Source: Oscillospiraceae bacterium (GTDB taxonomy: Bacteria; Bacillota; Clostridia; Oscillospirales; Acutalibacteraceae). Taken from it: a stretch of DNA of 63,920 nt. How positions within the stretch are numbered: the first letter of the stretch is position 1; every line of letters starts with the position of its first letter. Position numbers and translations under genes: made by a program. Shown here piece by piece: positions 8,141 through 16,393 of this stretch. The stretch is taken from positions 1 to 63,920 of the forward strand of contig SVQE01000004.1 in assembly GCA_015065505.1 (NCBI GenBank), given 5' to 3'. Below the pieces are notes generated by a model. The model saw nothing but the letters and a program-made list of their open reading frames with translations, was not told the origin of the DNA and made no database searches.

Positions 8141-11100
8141 ATGGAACTGAATGAAAAGCGTTTTGAATATGATATTGAAGGTTCGTTGCTGACAAAAGGC
8201 GGATATGAGCAATTTGTCGGTCAAGTTCATGATGCACCCTCGGGTGTTGCTATGTGGATACATAACAGGCATCACGATGAAGAAAAATGCATCTATCTTG
8301 ATGTGCTTGTTGAATTTATTGAAAAAACGCAGCCTAAAGCATGGGCAAAGTATAAAAAATATTATGGCGACAACGCAGCAGAAAAACTATATCACCGTTT
8401 TGAGCAGACTGTCACAAATCAGGGATTGATTTATGTTCTGCGTAACGGTATTGAAGATATGGGCATAAAAATAAAGCTCTGCTATTTCAAGCCCGAAAGC
8501 AAGTTGAATCCGTTAGCAGAAGAACTTTATAACGCCAATATTCTCGGATGCACAAGGCAGTTCAAATACTCTCCAAAACTTGAAAATACGATTGATATGG
8601 TATTGTCGCTTAACGGTATTCCGATTGTTGCTCTGGAACTGAAAAACCAGTTCACAGGTCAGAATGTTGACAATGCTGTTAACCAGTTTATGTACAGAAG
8701 AAGCTCAAAAGAATTCTGTTTCAGGCAAAATCACCGTTTCCTTGTTTATTTTGCTGTTGATCACTATAATGTTAAAATGACAACAACCCTTAAGGATGAC
8801 AAAACTTATTTTATGCCATTTGATATGGGTTCGGAAGGAGCAGGAAATGCGGGCGGAGCAGGCAACCCTGTTAATCCTGACGGTTACGCAACATCTTATC
8901 TCTGGGAAGAAGTCCTTCAGAAAGATTCTCTGATGGATATCATTCATCGTTTCATCTCTTACACAAAGGGCAAACTGATTTTCCCCCGTTATCATCAGTA
9001 TGATGTTGTTAAAAAAGTGCTTGCAGATGTTAAAGAGAACGGTTCAGGAAAGAATTATCTTATTGAGCATTCCGCAGGATCGGGCAAATCTAATTCTATT
9101 GCTTGGATTGCATACAGATTAGCGTCTGTTCACGACGAAGACGACAATCCGATTTTCAACTCGGTTATTGTTGTTACAAACCGCATTGTTCTTGACTCAC
9201 AGCTTCAGGATACGATTAACAGTTTTGAGCATGTTCCCGGGCTTGTTGTTCCGATTGACAACAAAAAGAGTTCAAAAGATTTGGCACAGGCTATTAACGA
9301 TAATAAAAGAATCATTATTTGCACAATTCAGAAATTTCCTTTTGCTTATGAGGAAATGAAAAAGATAAGCGGACGAAACTTCGCAATTATTGTTGATGAA
9401 GCTCATCAGGGGCAAAGCGGTAAAAGTGCTGCAACATTGAAGAAAGCTCTTGTTGATCTTAAAGTTGCAATAAAAGAAATTGCAGAAGGCGAAGATATTG
9501 AAGAATCCGAAGTTGATCTTCAGGACGAATACATAAATGCACTTATCGGACAGGGTCATCAGGACAATCAGTCATTCTTTGCATTTACAGCAACACCAAA
9601 AGGTGAAACACTTGAACTGTTTGCAGAGCCACGTCCATATATCGATGAAGAAGGCAAACACGGAATAATAAAAATGCCATTCCACACCTATTCTATGCGA
9701 CAGGCTATTGAAGAAGGTTTTATTCTTGATGTTCTTTCAAACTATACAACAATAAAAGAAGCATTTAAGATTATTCGAACTTCTGCGGACGATCCTGAAG
9801 TATATGAAGGCAAAGCCGCAAAAGCAATCTTTAAGTATTATAAAGAGCACGGATACACCATAAAGCAGAAAACCGAAATGATTATGGAAAACTTTATGTC
9901 ATCCGGAAGATTTAAGATTGACTGCAAAGCTAAGGCTATGATTGTTGCGGATTCAAGAGCAAATGCTGTCAGATATTATCTTGCAATTAAGGATTACATA
10001 AAAGACCATCCAAAAGAATGCAAGGGTTCTGATGTTATGGTTGCATTTTCGGGCACAGTTAATCTTGATGGTGTTGATTATACTGAAGCTTCTATGAACA
10101 GAGATGAAGACGGACACTATATCACAACCGACAAGAAATTCAGAAAAGCATTCCATAGCAACCAATACAATATTCTTGTTGTTGCAAACAAGTATCAAAC
10201 GGGATTTGATGAACCGCTTCTTCATTCGATGTATGTTGATAAAAAACTTCGTGATGTTAATGCTGTTCAAACTCTTTCAAGACTTAACAGAACATGTCCG
10301 AATAAAAACGATGTTTTTGTTCTCGACTTTGAAAACACAGCCGAAGATATTAAAGAAGCCTTTCAGCCGTTTTATGAGTGCACTTTGCTTAATGGCGAAA
10401 CAGATCTAAACCATGTTTATGATTTGCGTAACAAAATTAAAGATTATCTGCTTTATAACATGGATGATGTTCAGGCATACAGAGACCTCATGGATTCAGC
10501 TTCAAAGAAACAATCCGGCGTTGCACTTGGGCAGCTTTCAAGTTCGTTTAAGCCTGTTGTAAGCAGATATAACGAGCTTGATGAGAACGACAGATATGCA
10601 GTAAGAGATTATATTCGCAAGTTTAACGGTGCATATGCATATGTTACGCAATTAGTTAAACTTCATGATGTCGATTTATTTAATGAATATCTATTCACCA
10701 CGCAGTTGATTAAATTCTTGCCGACAGACAAGGTTGATATTGTTGACATTGAAGATAAAATTAAGCTTGAATATGCATCGTTAACGGAAACGTTCAAGGG
10801 CTCAATTATTCTTGACAATGCTTCAACAGAACTCATTCCAACCAGTTCATTAGCACCGAAAAAACCTGATAAGAAAAAAGACACCTTGCAGAGTATAATC
10901 GACAAGGTGAATGAGAAGTTTGCGGGTGAATTCAGTGATGCTGACCGTGTAATTGTTCAGGGAATCTATCAAAGATTTTTGGATGATCCTGATGTTAAGA
11001 GCCTACGACAGAAAGCAAAGGGAAACAGCTCTGAAATGTTTGTTAAGAGTTTATTCCCTGATAAGTTCAAAGAAATTGTTACTATGTGTTATTTGGAAAA

Positions 11101-11203
11101 CAACGATTCATTCCAAAAACTATTCAATGACAATGATTTCTATAACAGCGTTATGGATTCAATGGCTCACGAACTGTATAAGACATTTAGAAAAGATGAT
11201 TAA
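8141..11203 (+). CDS. hsdR: type I restriction endonuclease motor/nuclease subunit
   Basis: HsdR translocates DNA using ATP and cleaves when complexes collide. The 1020 residues show, in order: an N-terminal PD-(D/E)xK nuclease (D near 153, E-L-K near 167), a Q-tip-like R-Y-H-Q-Y-D segment (about 285), Walker A SAGSGKS (about 310), the DEAH box (about 418), motif III F-T-A-T-P (about 483), motif V with Y-Q-T-G-F-D-E (about 686), motif VI T-L-S-R-L-N-R-T (about 710) and a helical C-terminus that binds the methylase. AGGAGGATATT precedes the ATG. All catalytic motifs look intact, so restriction activity is plausible if the methylase works. Confidence 0.97.
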   Translation: MELNEKRFEYDIEGSLLTKGGYEQFVGQVHDAPSGVAMWIHNRHHDEEKCIYLDVLVEFIEKTQPKAWAKYKKYYGDNAAEKLYHRFEQTVTNQGLIYVLRNGIEDMGIKIKLCYFKPESKLNPLAEELYNANILGCTRQFKYSPKLENTIDMVLSLNGIPIVALELKNQFTGQNVDNAVNQFMYRRSSKEFCFRQNHRFLVYFAVDHYNVKMTTTLKDDKTYFMPFDMGSEGAGNAGGAGNPVNPDGYATSYLWEEVLQKDSLMDIIHRFISYTKGKLIFPRYHQYDVVKKVLADVKENGSGKNYLIEHSAGSGKSNSIAWIAYRLASVHDEDDNPIFNSVIVVTNRIVLDSQLQDTINSFEHVPGLVVPIDNKKSSKDLAQAINDNKRIIICTIQKFPFAYEEMKKISGRNFAIIVDEAHQGQSGKSAATLKKALVDLKVAIKEIAEGEDIEESEVDLQDEYINALIGQGHQDNQSFFAFTATPKGETLELFAEPRPYIDEEGKHGIIKMPFHTYSMRQAIEEGFILDVLSNYTTIKEAFKIIRTSADDPEVYEGKAAKAIFKYYKEHGYTIKQKTEMIMENFMSSGRFKIDCKAKAMIVADSRANAVRYYLAIKDYIKDHPKECKGSDVMVAFSGTVNLDGVDYTEASMNRDEDGHYITTDKKFRKAFHSNQYNILVVANKYQTGFDEPLLHSMYVDKKLRDVNAVQTLSRLNRTCPNKNDVFVLDFENTAEDIKEAFQPFYECTLLNGETDLNHVYDLRNKIKDYLLYNMDDVQAYRDLMDSASKKQSGVALGQLSSSFKPVVSRYNELDENDRYAVRDYIRKFNGAYAYVTQLVKLHDVDLFNEYLFTTQLIKFLPTDKVDIVDIEDKIKLEYASLTETFKGSIILDNASTELIPTSSLAPKKPDKKKDTLQSIIDKVNEKFAGEFSDADRVIVQGIYQRFLDDPDVKSLRQKAKGNSSEMFVKSLFPDKFKEIVTMCYLENNDSFQKLFNDNDFYNSVMDSMAHELYKTFRKDD

Positions 11204-11212
11204 TTGTTAAAC

Positions 11213-11248
11213 AAAACCACTATCATTAATTGATAGTGGTTTTGTTTT
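11213..11248 (+). terminator. terminator of the hsd operon
   Basis: A perfect 13-bp stem AAAACCACTATCA / TGATAGTGGTTTT with TTAAT loop, followed by GTTTT. It closes the restriction-modification island. Confidence 0.9.
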
Positions 11249-11326
11249 AATGTATGGGATTATTGAAAATGATAAGAAGGGAATAGCACATATTTTTCGG
11301 CGTGTTTATGCACTTTTTAACCATCC

Positions 11327-11971
11327 TTAATATCCTAAGTCCTCATTAACTATAATTACCTTTATTCTGTCCTTATGGCGTTGTTTTGCGGAGACTACAT
11401 AGCTGCAGCAGATACGGCTGTCGCCTGCGCAGCCGTCGCACATATAGGGGTCGTTCTTAGTGAGAGAAACGCATTTATCAAGCTTTGCGCAGGGTGAATC
11501 GAGGTTCAGCCTTCTGCAGTTCGGGGGTGCGGCTTTTTCTTTAACTCTTTTAATTGCCGCTGTTATATCGGGAACAATTTTGTTTTTGCCGACAACCATA
11601 ATAACCTGGCGCGGACCGTAAACAATGCTTGCAACGCGGTTTGAATTGCCGTCAACATTATAAAGCTCGCCGCGCTCGGTTACTGCGTTTGATGAGCAGA
11701 AATAGGTGTCGCAGCCGAAGGCTCTGAGATATGCCTCTCTGACAGCCTCGCCCTGAAGCCCCGTTCTGTCTATAAAATCATAGTCGCCGTTTGCAATAAG
11801 GTTGAAAACGCCGCATTCCTTCAGCGTTTCGCTGCCGCCGTTTGAAACACTTTCACCCTTGTTTATAAGGCTTTCGATTATCGGCAAAACCTCTTCCTTT
11901 GTTTCGCAGTAAAAGGGCTTGAAGCCGTTTCTTTCAAGATTTTTCATTGTTGTTTCAATATACTTTTCCAT
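11327..11971 (-). CDS. LUD-domain protein (lactate-utilisation/YkgG-like family)
   Basis: This 214-residue cytosolic protein of the LUD (DUF162) family has an early G-x-S-V-S-N-G-G-S-E-T-L segment near residue 40, D-R-T-G-L-Q-G near 68, and S-S-N-A-V-T-E-x-G near 93. In LutC-like proteins this fold accompanies iron-sulfur oxidation of lactate. Here no lutA or lutB is nearby, and a Cys-rich C-terminus (about nine Cys between residues 150 and 190) may hold metal. Its role in this organism is unknown. It is the second gene of a comM-LUD minus-strand unit separated by a hairpin array. Confidence 0.85.
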   Translation of the reverse strand: MEKYIETTMKNLERNGFKPFYCETKEEVLPIIESLINKGESVSNGGSETLKECGVFNLIANGDYDFIDRTGLQGEAVREAYLRAFGCDTYFCSSNAVTERGELYNVDGNSNRVASIVYGPRQVIMVVGKNKIVPDITAAIKRVKEKAAPPNCRRLNLDSPCAKLDKCVSLTKNDPYMCDGCAGDSRICCSYVVSAKQRHKDRIKVIIVNEDLGY

Positions 11972-11997
11972 AATGTTCTCCTTTATTAGTTATGAAT

Positions 11998-12164
11998 TGT
12001 TGCGCTGCAACATTAATTGCCGTTGGCATGAATTGACTTGTTACTCAAGTCATGAATTGAATTTCATAATAATGTGCGTCAGCACAATTCATGGCGCAGC
12101 CAATTCATGTTTGAAAAACTATTCATTCATACAGAGTATGAAATTCATTGAAGCCGAAGGCTTC
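11998..12164. repeat. array of eight different mini-hairpins linked by AATTCAT/ATGAATT
   Basis: Eight short inverted repeats with 3-5 nt loops follow one another: TGTTGC-GCT-GCAACA (11998), TGCC-GTT-GGCA (12018), TGACTTG-TTACT-CAAGTCA (12034), TGTGC-GTCA-GCACA (12073), TGGC-GCA-GCCA (12092), GTTT-GAA-AAAC (12109), TTCATAC-AGA-GTATGAA (12126) and GAAGCC-GAA-GGCTTC (12150). The stems differ in sequence, but the linkers are nearly constant: ATGAATT(G) in the left half and (C)AATTCAT in the right half. The last hairpin touches the comM stop codon. The array fills most of the comM-LUD gap and would be transcribed with comM. Confidence 0.85.
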
Positions 12165-13688
12165 TCAGCGCCAATATTTCCTGTCCAGGCTTCTGTACTG
12201 AATTGCTTCCGCGATGTGGGGAAGCTCAATTATTTCGCTTCCCTCAAGGTCGGCGATGGTGCGCGCGATTCTTAATATTTTGTCGTATGCTCTGGGCGAG
12301 AGGTCAAGCGCCTTGAAACTTTTTTCAAGCATTGCGTTTGCCTGCTCGGAAAGCACGCAGTATTTCTGGGTTGCGGCAGGTGTCATTTTAGCGTTGCAGG
12401 TTATATTTGTTCCCTTGAAGCGTTCAAGCTGAACAGCTCTTGCCCTGTTAACTCTTTTCTGAATTTCCGCGCTGGTTTCCTCTTTCTGTTTGCCCGAAAG
12501 CTGAGCGTATTCAACGCCCTGAACCTCGATATGTATATCCATTCTGTCGAGCAGAGGACCAGAAATTTTATCCTTATATCTTTTCTTTGCCGCGTCAGTG
12601 CAGGTGCACTGCTTTGTCGGATGCCCCATATATCCGCAGGGGCAGGGGTTCATTGCGGCAACCGCCATAATGTTTGAAGGATATGTTATTGTTCCTGCGG
12701 CTCTTGTTATTGTAACCTTGTTATCCTCGAGCGGCTGACGAAGGGATTCCTTTGCCCTTCTGTCGAACTCGGGAAATTCATCAAGGAACAAAACGCCGTT
12801 ATGCGCAAGGCTGAGCTCGCCGGGTTTCGGGCTTGTTCCGCCGCCCGTTAAGCCCTGTGCCGAAACTGTATGGTGGGGTGAGCGGAAAGGGCGTCTTGAA
12901 ATAAGCCTTGTGTTTTTATCAAGCTCGCCTGCAACCGAATATATTTTTGTTGTTTCGATTTTTTCTTCCATAGTCATTTCGGGAAGAATACCCGGAAGCC
13001 TTTTTGCAAGCATTGATTTACCCGTTCCCGGGGGACCTATCATAAGGCAGTTATGACCGCCTGCGGCTGCAATTTCAAGCGCTCTTTTTGCGTTTTGCTG
13101 ACCCTTAACCTCTGAAAAATCAACATCTGTGAAAACGCTTTCCTCAACGCTAAGCTCCCTGAACGCAGGTTTAATCAGCTTCTCGCCTGAAATATGGTCT
13201 AAAACCTCGGCTATGCTGCTTGCAGGAAGAACATCTATTCCCTCAACAACAGAGCCTTCTCTTTCGTTTTCGGCAGGGATGAAGATTGCGCCGATATTGC
13301 TTTCCTTCGCCTGAATAACCATTGGAAGAACGCCCGTGCAGCCCCTTATTTCCCCATTCAGCGAAAGCTCGCCGATGAAGGAATAATCATCAATATTCGC
13401 TTTGATTTGTGAGCTTGCCTTTAGCAGCGCGATTAAAATAGGCAGGTCGTAAAACGAACCCTCTTTTTTGATATCCGCAGGGGCGATATTAACCGTTATT
13501 CTTGAAACGGGGAATTCAAAACGGCAGTTTTTGATAGAAGCGCGAACTCTGTCGCGGCTTTCTTTAACTGCTGCGTCGGGAAGCCCTACGATATCAAATC
13601 TCGGAAGCCCCGAGCTTAAATCCGCTTCAACCGTAACATCAAATGTGTTCAAGCCTGTTATTCCGTGTGTTTTTACCTTTGCAAACAT
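12165..13688 (-). CDS. comM: ComM/YifB-family AAA+ ATPase (Mg-chelatase-like)
   Basis: This 507-residue protein has the full ComM layout: an N-terminal Lon-like/ChlI domain (about 1-170, with G-L-P-R-F-D-I-V-G-L and S-F-Y-D-L-P), Walker A GPPGTGKS (about 218-225), Walker B L-F-L-D-E-F (about 298-303), a Cys-rich C-P-C-G-Y ... C-T-C insert near 350, and the Mg-chelatase C-terminal domain. In transformable bacteria ComM is a branch-migration helicase that extends recombination of incoming DNA; many non-competent bacteria also carry it. It is transcribed divergently from phosphoglucomutase and its -35 box overlaps that of the neighbour. Confidence 0.95.
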   Translation of the reverse strand: MFAKVKTHGITGLNTFDVTVEADLSSGLPRFDIVGLPDAAVKESRDRVRASIKNCRFEFPVSRITVNIAPADIKKEGSFYDLPILIALLKASSQIKANIDDYSFIGELSLNGEIRGCTGVLPMVIQAKESNIGAIFIPAENEREGSVVEGIDVLPASSIAEVLDHISGEKLIKPAFRELSVEESVFTDVDFSEVKGQQNAKRALEIAAAGGHNCLMIGPPGTGKSMLAKRLPGILPEMTMEEKIETTKIYSVAGELDKNTRLISRRPFRSPHHTVSAQGLTGGGTSPKPGELSLAHNGVLFLDEFPEFDRRAKESLRQPLEDNKVTITRAAGTITYPSNIMAVAAMNPCPCGYMGHPTKQCTCTDAAKKRYKDKISGPLLDRMDIHIEVQGVEYAQLSGKQKEETSAEIQKRVNRARAVQLERFKGTNITCNAKMTPAATQKYCVLSEQANAMLEKSFKALDLSPRAYDKILRIARTIADLEGSEIIELPHIAEAIQYRSLDRKYWR

Positions 13689-13722
13689 ATTACCACCAAA
13701 ATTAAATACAGTTGTTAAAATA

Positions 13723-13751
13723 ATTATACATTAAATATGAAATATTGACAA
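13723..13751 (-). promoter_or_regulatory. comM promoter, overlapping the -35 of the divergent promoter
   Basis: On the minus strand TTGTCA (13746-13751), 17 bp, then TGTATAAT (hexamer at 13723-13728). Its -35 box covers nearly the same bases as the plus-strand -35 TTGACA (13745-13750). Confidence 0.6.
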
Positions 13752-13773
13752 CAGAAAATAATAATATTAAAAT
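13745..13773 (+). promoter_or_regulatory. promoter of the phosphoglucomutase gene
   Basis: TTGACA (13745-13750), 17-bp spacer, TAAAAT (13768-13773). The TTGACAA heptamer serves as -35 in one direction and TTGTCA in the other. Confidence 0.65.
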
Positions 13774-13814
13774 AGTAAGTGACAAAATTTAAAAATTATC
13801 AAAGGAGAAATAAT

Positions 13815-15527
13815 ATGGATATCAACGCTTTATATAATGAATGGCTTGAAAAAGCAACGGGCGACCCCGATTTAAAGGCAGAGCTTGAAAGCATTAAGGG
13901 CAACGATGACGAGATTATGGACAGATTCTACCGTTCTCTTGAATTCGGAACAGCAGGTCTTCGCGGAGTTATCGGCGCAGGCACCAACAGAATGAATATC
14001 TACACTGTTGGCAGAGCTACCCAGGGTCTTGCGGATTTTCTCAACAAGAACTACGAAAATCCGTCTGTTGCAATCGGCTACGATTCAAGAATCAAGAGCG
14101 AATATTTCAGCAGAGAGGCTGCTTGTGTTTTAGCTGCCAACGGCATTAAGGTTTATATCTATGATGAGCTTGAGCCCACTCCCTGCCTTTCATTTGCTAT
14201 CAGATATTTCAAAACCTCAAGCGGTATTATCCTCACTGCTTCTCACAACCCTGCAAAGTATAACGGATATAAATGCTATAATCCGAAGGGCTATCAGATG
14301 ACCGACGAGGAAGCAAGCGAAACCTACGATTTCATTCAGAAGGTTGATTATTTCACCGGAATCAAGACAACCGATTTTGACGAGGCAGTTAAAAACGGAA
14401 CTATTGAATATATCGGCAAGGATGTTATCAATGCTTTTCTTGACGAGGTTCAGAAGCAGTGCATCAATCCCGAGCTTGTTAAGCAGGCAGATTTAAAGGT
14501 TATCTACACTCCGCTTAACGGAACAGGAAACAAGCCCGTCCGCGCAATTCTCGACAGAATCGGAATTGATAAGGTTTATGTTGTTCCCGAGCAGGAAAAT
14601 CCCGACGGCAACTTCCCGACCTGCCCGTTCCCGAATCCCGAAATCAAGCAGGTATTTGAGCTTGGTCTTGAAATGAACAAGGATATCAAGGCTGATATTC
14701 TTCTTGCAACCGACCCCGACTGCGACAGAGTTGGTATTGCTGTTCCCGATAAATCGGGCGAGCTTGTTCTTATGAGCGGAAACGAAGTCGGCGCAATGCT
14801 TCTTAACTACATTCTTTCACAGAAGAAGGAAAAGGGTATTCTTTCAGATACCGCAATCGCTGTTAAGAGCTTTGTTTCAACCGATTTGGCAGAGGTTATC
14901 GCAAAGAAGTATAACTGCACCTTCAAAAACCTTTTAACAGGCTTCAAATACATAGGCGAGCTTATTACAAACCTTGAAAGCGAAGGCAGAGCAGACGACT
15001 TTGTTATGGGCTTCGAGGAAAGCTACGGCTATCTTGCAGGAACTCACGCAAGGGATAAGGACGCCGTTGTCGGCTCAATGCTTATCTGCGAAATGGCTGC
15101 CTTCTATAAGACAAAGGGCATGAACCTTGTTGATGTTATGAATTCTCTTTATGATGAATTCGGCTACTATAACAACGATGTTCAGTCCTACACCTTTGAG
15201 GGCGCTGCAGGTATGGAAAAAATGGCAGGAATTATGGATACGCTTCGCGCAAATCCGCCCAAAGAGATTGCAGGTCTTGCAGTTACTGCCGTTTCAGACT
15301 ATAAAACAAGCAAAACAACCTTTACGGACGGAACTGAAGAAATTATTGAGCTTCCGAAATCAAATGTTCTTGCATTTGCTCTTGAAAAGGGCAACAAGGT
15401 TATTGTTCGTCCCAGCGGCACAGAGCCTAAGATTAAGGCGTATATAACCGCAGTTGGCGACAGCAAGGCTGCTGCAAACGCTCTCGCTGCAGAGCTTATC
15501 AAGGCTGCAGACGAGTTTATGAAATAA
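13815..15527 (+). CDS. pgcA: phosphoglucomutase / phosphomannomutase family protein
   Basis: This alpha-phosphohexomutase of 570 residues interconverts glucose 6-phosphate and glucose 1-phosphate, feeding UDP-glucose made by GalU (47037-47912) into surface polysaccharides. The active-site serine loop TASHNP (about residue 140), the metal loop DPDCDR (about 300), the sugar-binding G-F-E-E-S-Y-G (about 399) and the phosphate-binding R-P-S-G-T-E-P-K (about 531) are all intact. The ATG at 13815 follows AAAGGAGAAATA; an upstream GTG is not needed. It is followed by a 31-codon ORF and then a terminator. Confidence 0.95.
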   Translation: MDINALYNEWLEKATGDPDLKAELESIKGNDDEIMDRFYRSLEFGTAGLRGVIGAGTNRMNIYTVGRATQGLADFLNKNYENPSVAIGYDSRIKSEYFSREAACVLAANGIKVYIYDELEPTPCLSFAIRYFKTSSGIILTASHNPAKYNGYKCYNPKGYQMTDEEASETYDFIQKVDYFTGIKTTDFDEAVKNGTIEYIGKDVINAFLDEVQKQCINPELVKQADLKVIYTPLNGTGNKPVRAILDRIGIDKVYVVPEQENPDGNFPTCPFPNPEIKQVFELGLEMNKDIKADILLATDPDCDRVGIAVPDKSGELVLMSGNEVGAMLLNYILSQKKEKGILSDTAIAVKSFVSTDLAEVIAKKYNCTFKNLLTGFKYIGELITNLESEGRADDFVMGFEESYGYLAGTHARDKDAVVGSMLICEMAAFYKTKGMNLVDVMNSLYDEFGYYNNDVQSYTFEGAAGMEKMAGIMDTLRANPPKEIAGLAVTAVSDYKTSKTTFTDGTEEIIELPKSNVLAFALEKGNKVIVRPSGTEPKIKAYITAVGDSKAAANALAAELIKAADEFMK

Positions 15528-15536
15528 GGAGAAGTT

Positions 15537-15632
15537 ATGTATAACGGATGGGTTAAAATAACGGCAATCGTGCTTGCGGCACTTATGGCGCTCAGCGGCG
15601 TAACAGTTGGAATATTTGCATTGATGAGATAA
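15537..15632 (+). CDS. 31-residue single-pass membrane peptide
   Basis: This short ORF begins with ATG preceded by AAGGAGAAG, 9 nt after the phosphoglucomutase stop. It encodes M-Y-N-G-W-V-K followed by about 22 hydrophobic residues and ends A-L-M-R. The stop codon is at the foot of a strong terminator, so the ORF fills the space between ribosome site and terminator exactly. A single transmembrane helix with a short polar N-terminus is predicted. It may be a small regulatory membrane protein; no homologue is recognised. Confidence 0.65.
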   Translation: MYNGWVKITAIVLAALMALSGVTVGIFALMR

Positions 15633-15663
15633 AAAACGCTCCACTTATGTGGAGCGTTTTTTT
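15632..15663 (+). terminator. terminator of the phosphoglucomutase transcript
   Basis: AAAAACGCTCCAC / GTGGAGCGTTTTT with TTAT loop and a T-run. Confidence 0.92.
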
Positions 15664-15697
15664 AGTGGGTAGTGGATAGTGGGTAGTGGATAGTGAG
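15663..15697. repeat. heptanucleotide tract (TAGTGGA family), copy 1
   Basis: Five exact 7-bp steps: TAGTGGG, TAGTGGA, TAGTGGG, TAGTGGA, TAGTGAG. It sits between a terminator and the 3' end of the VWA gene. A second copy of the family is at 39145-39179. Confidence 0.85.
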
Positions 15698-15703
15698 TAG
15701 CTT

Positions 15704-16288
15704 TTAGTTTTCTCTTATCCTTCTTGTTTCTGCCATGCAGCAGCACATCATATCGCCTATGCCTTCGGGGCTTGGGGTGAAATCATATGCTCTGTCGGTT
15801 GCAACGCCGATTGAGGATGCGGTTTCGGCTGAATCGATGTTTGCGCCGAAGAAGAGGAATTCCCAGCTGTATTTGCTCTGCTGATGCTCAATCATTTCCT
15901 TGATTTTTTTCTTTGTGAAATCCTTGCTTGCATTTTCATATCCGTCGGTTGTGATTATGAAAATAACCTTTTCGGGGCGCTCGCTTTCGGGGGTCTTTGA
16001 AAGCCTTGAGCCAACATCAAGAATTGTTTTGCCGAGAGCGTCATAGAGTGCAGTCAAGCCGCGAACATAGTATTTTTCGTGGTCGAGATACGCCTCGTTA
16101 ATCTTAACGCCGTTGAACAGAAGCTCATACTTATCGTCAAACAAAACAGTTGTTATTCTTGTTTCGCTGTCGTATGCCTTTTGCTCATCGAGATAGGCGT
16201 TGTAAGCGCCGATTGTGTCGCCCGTTAAGTGCCCCATTGAACCTGACCTGTCGAGAACATAAATAATTTCAGTTAATCCTTTTTTCAT
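15704..16288 (-). CDS. von Willebrand factor A domain protein
   Basis: This 194-residue soluble single VWA domain has a complete MIDAS metal site: D-R-S-G-S at residues 13-17, a Thr in the R-G-L-T-A-L loop near 74, and T-T-D-G-Y near 113. VWA domains mediate metal-dependent protein contacts; stand-alone ones of this type are often tied to phage-shock, tellurite or proteasome-like systems, none of which is present here. It is divergent from the HTH-like gene at 16394, and the pair may form one regulatory unit. Its function is unknown. Confidence 0.88.
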   Translation of the reverse strand: MKKGLTEIIYVLDRSGSMGHLTGDTIGAYNAYLDEQKAYDSETRITTVLFDDKYELLFNGVKINEAYLDHEKYYVRGLTALYDALGKTILDVGSRLSKTPESERPEKVIFIITTDGYENASKDFTKKKIKEMIEHQQSKYSWEFLFFGANIDSAETASSIGVATDRAYDFTPSPEGIGDMMCCCMAETRRIREN

Positions 16289-16329
16289 AGCTTTTACATC
16301 CTTTCAAATTAATGTGTTCAACCCTGCGG

Positions 16330-16358
16330 TTGAATCTGTTTTGCTTTTGTGATACAAT
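16330..16358 (+). promoter_or_regulatory. promoter of the HTH-like gene
   Basis: TTGAAT (16330-16335), 17 bp, TGTGATACAAT (hexamer TACAAT 16353-16358) with extended -10. The -35 box is the right arm of a dyad TTCAACC-CTGC-GGTTGAA (16318-16335), a possible operator. Confidence 0.5.
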
Positions 16359-16393
16359 AATAGCAATTATTCTGAAAGGATTGGTCTCTTTTA

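Noticed and set aside
2265..11203. Integrative element carrying the restriction system
   Set aside because: No integrase, no direct-repeat attachment sites and no tRNA at the ends; only the composition and edge repeat hint at transfer.
15663..15697. CRISPR-like array
   Set aside because: Units are 7 bp and contiguous, without spacers, and there are no cas genes.
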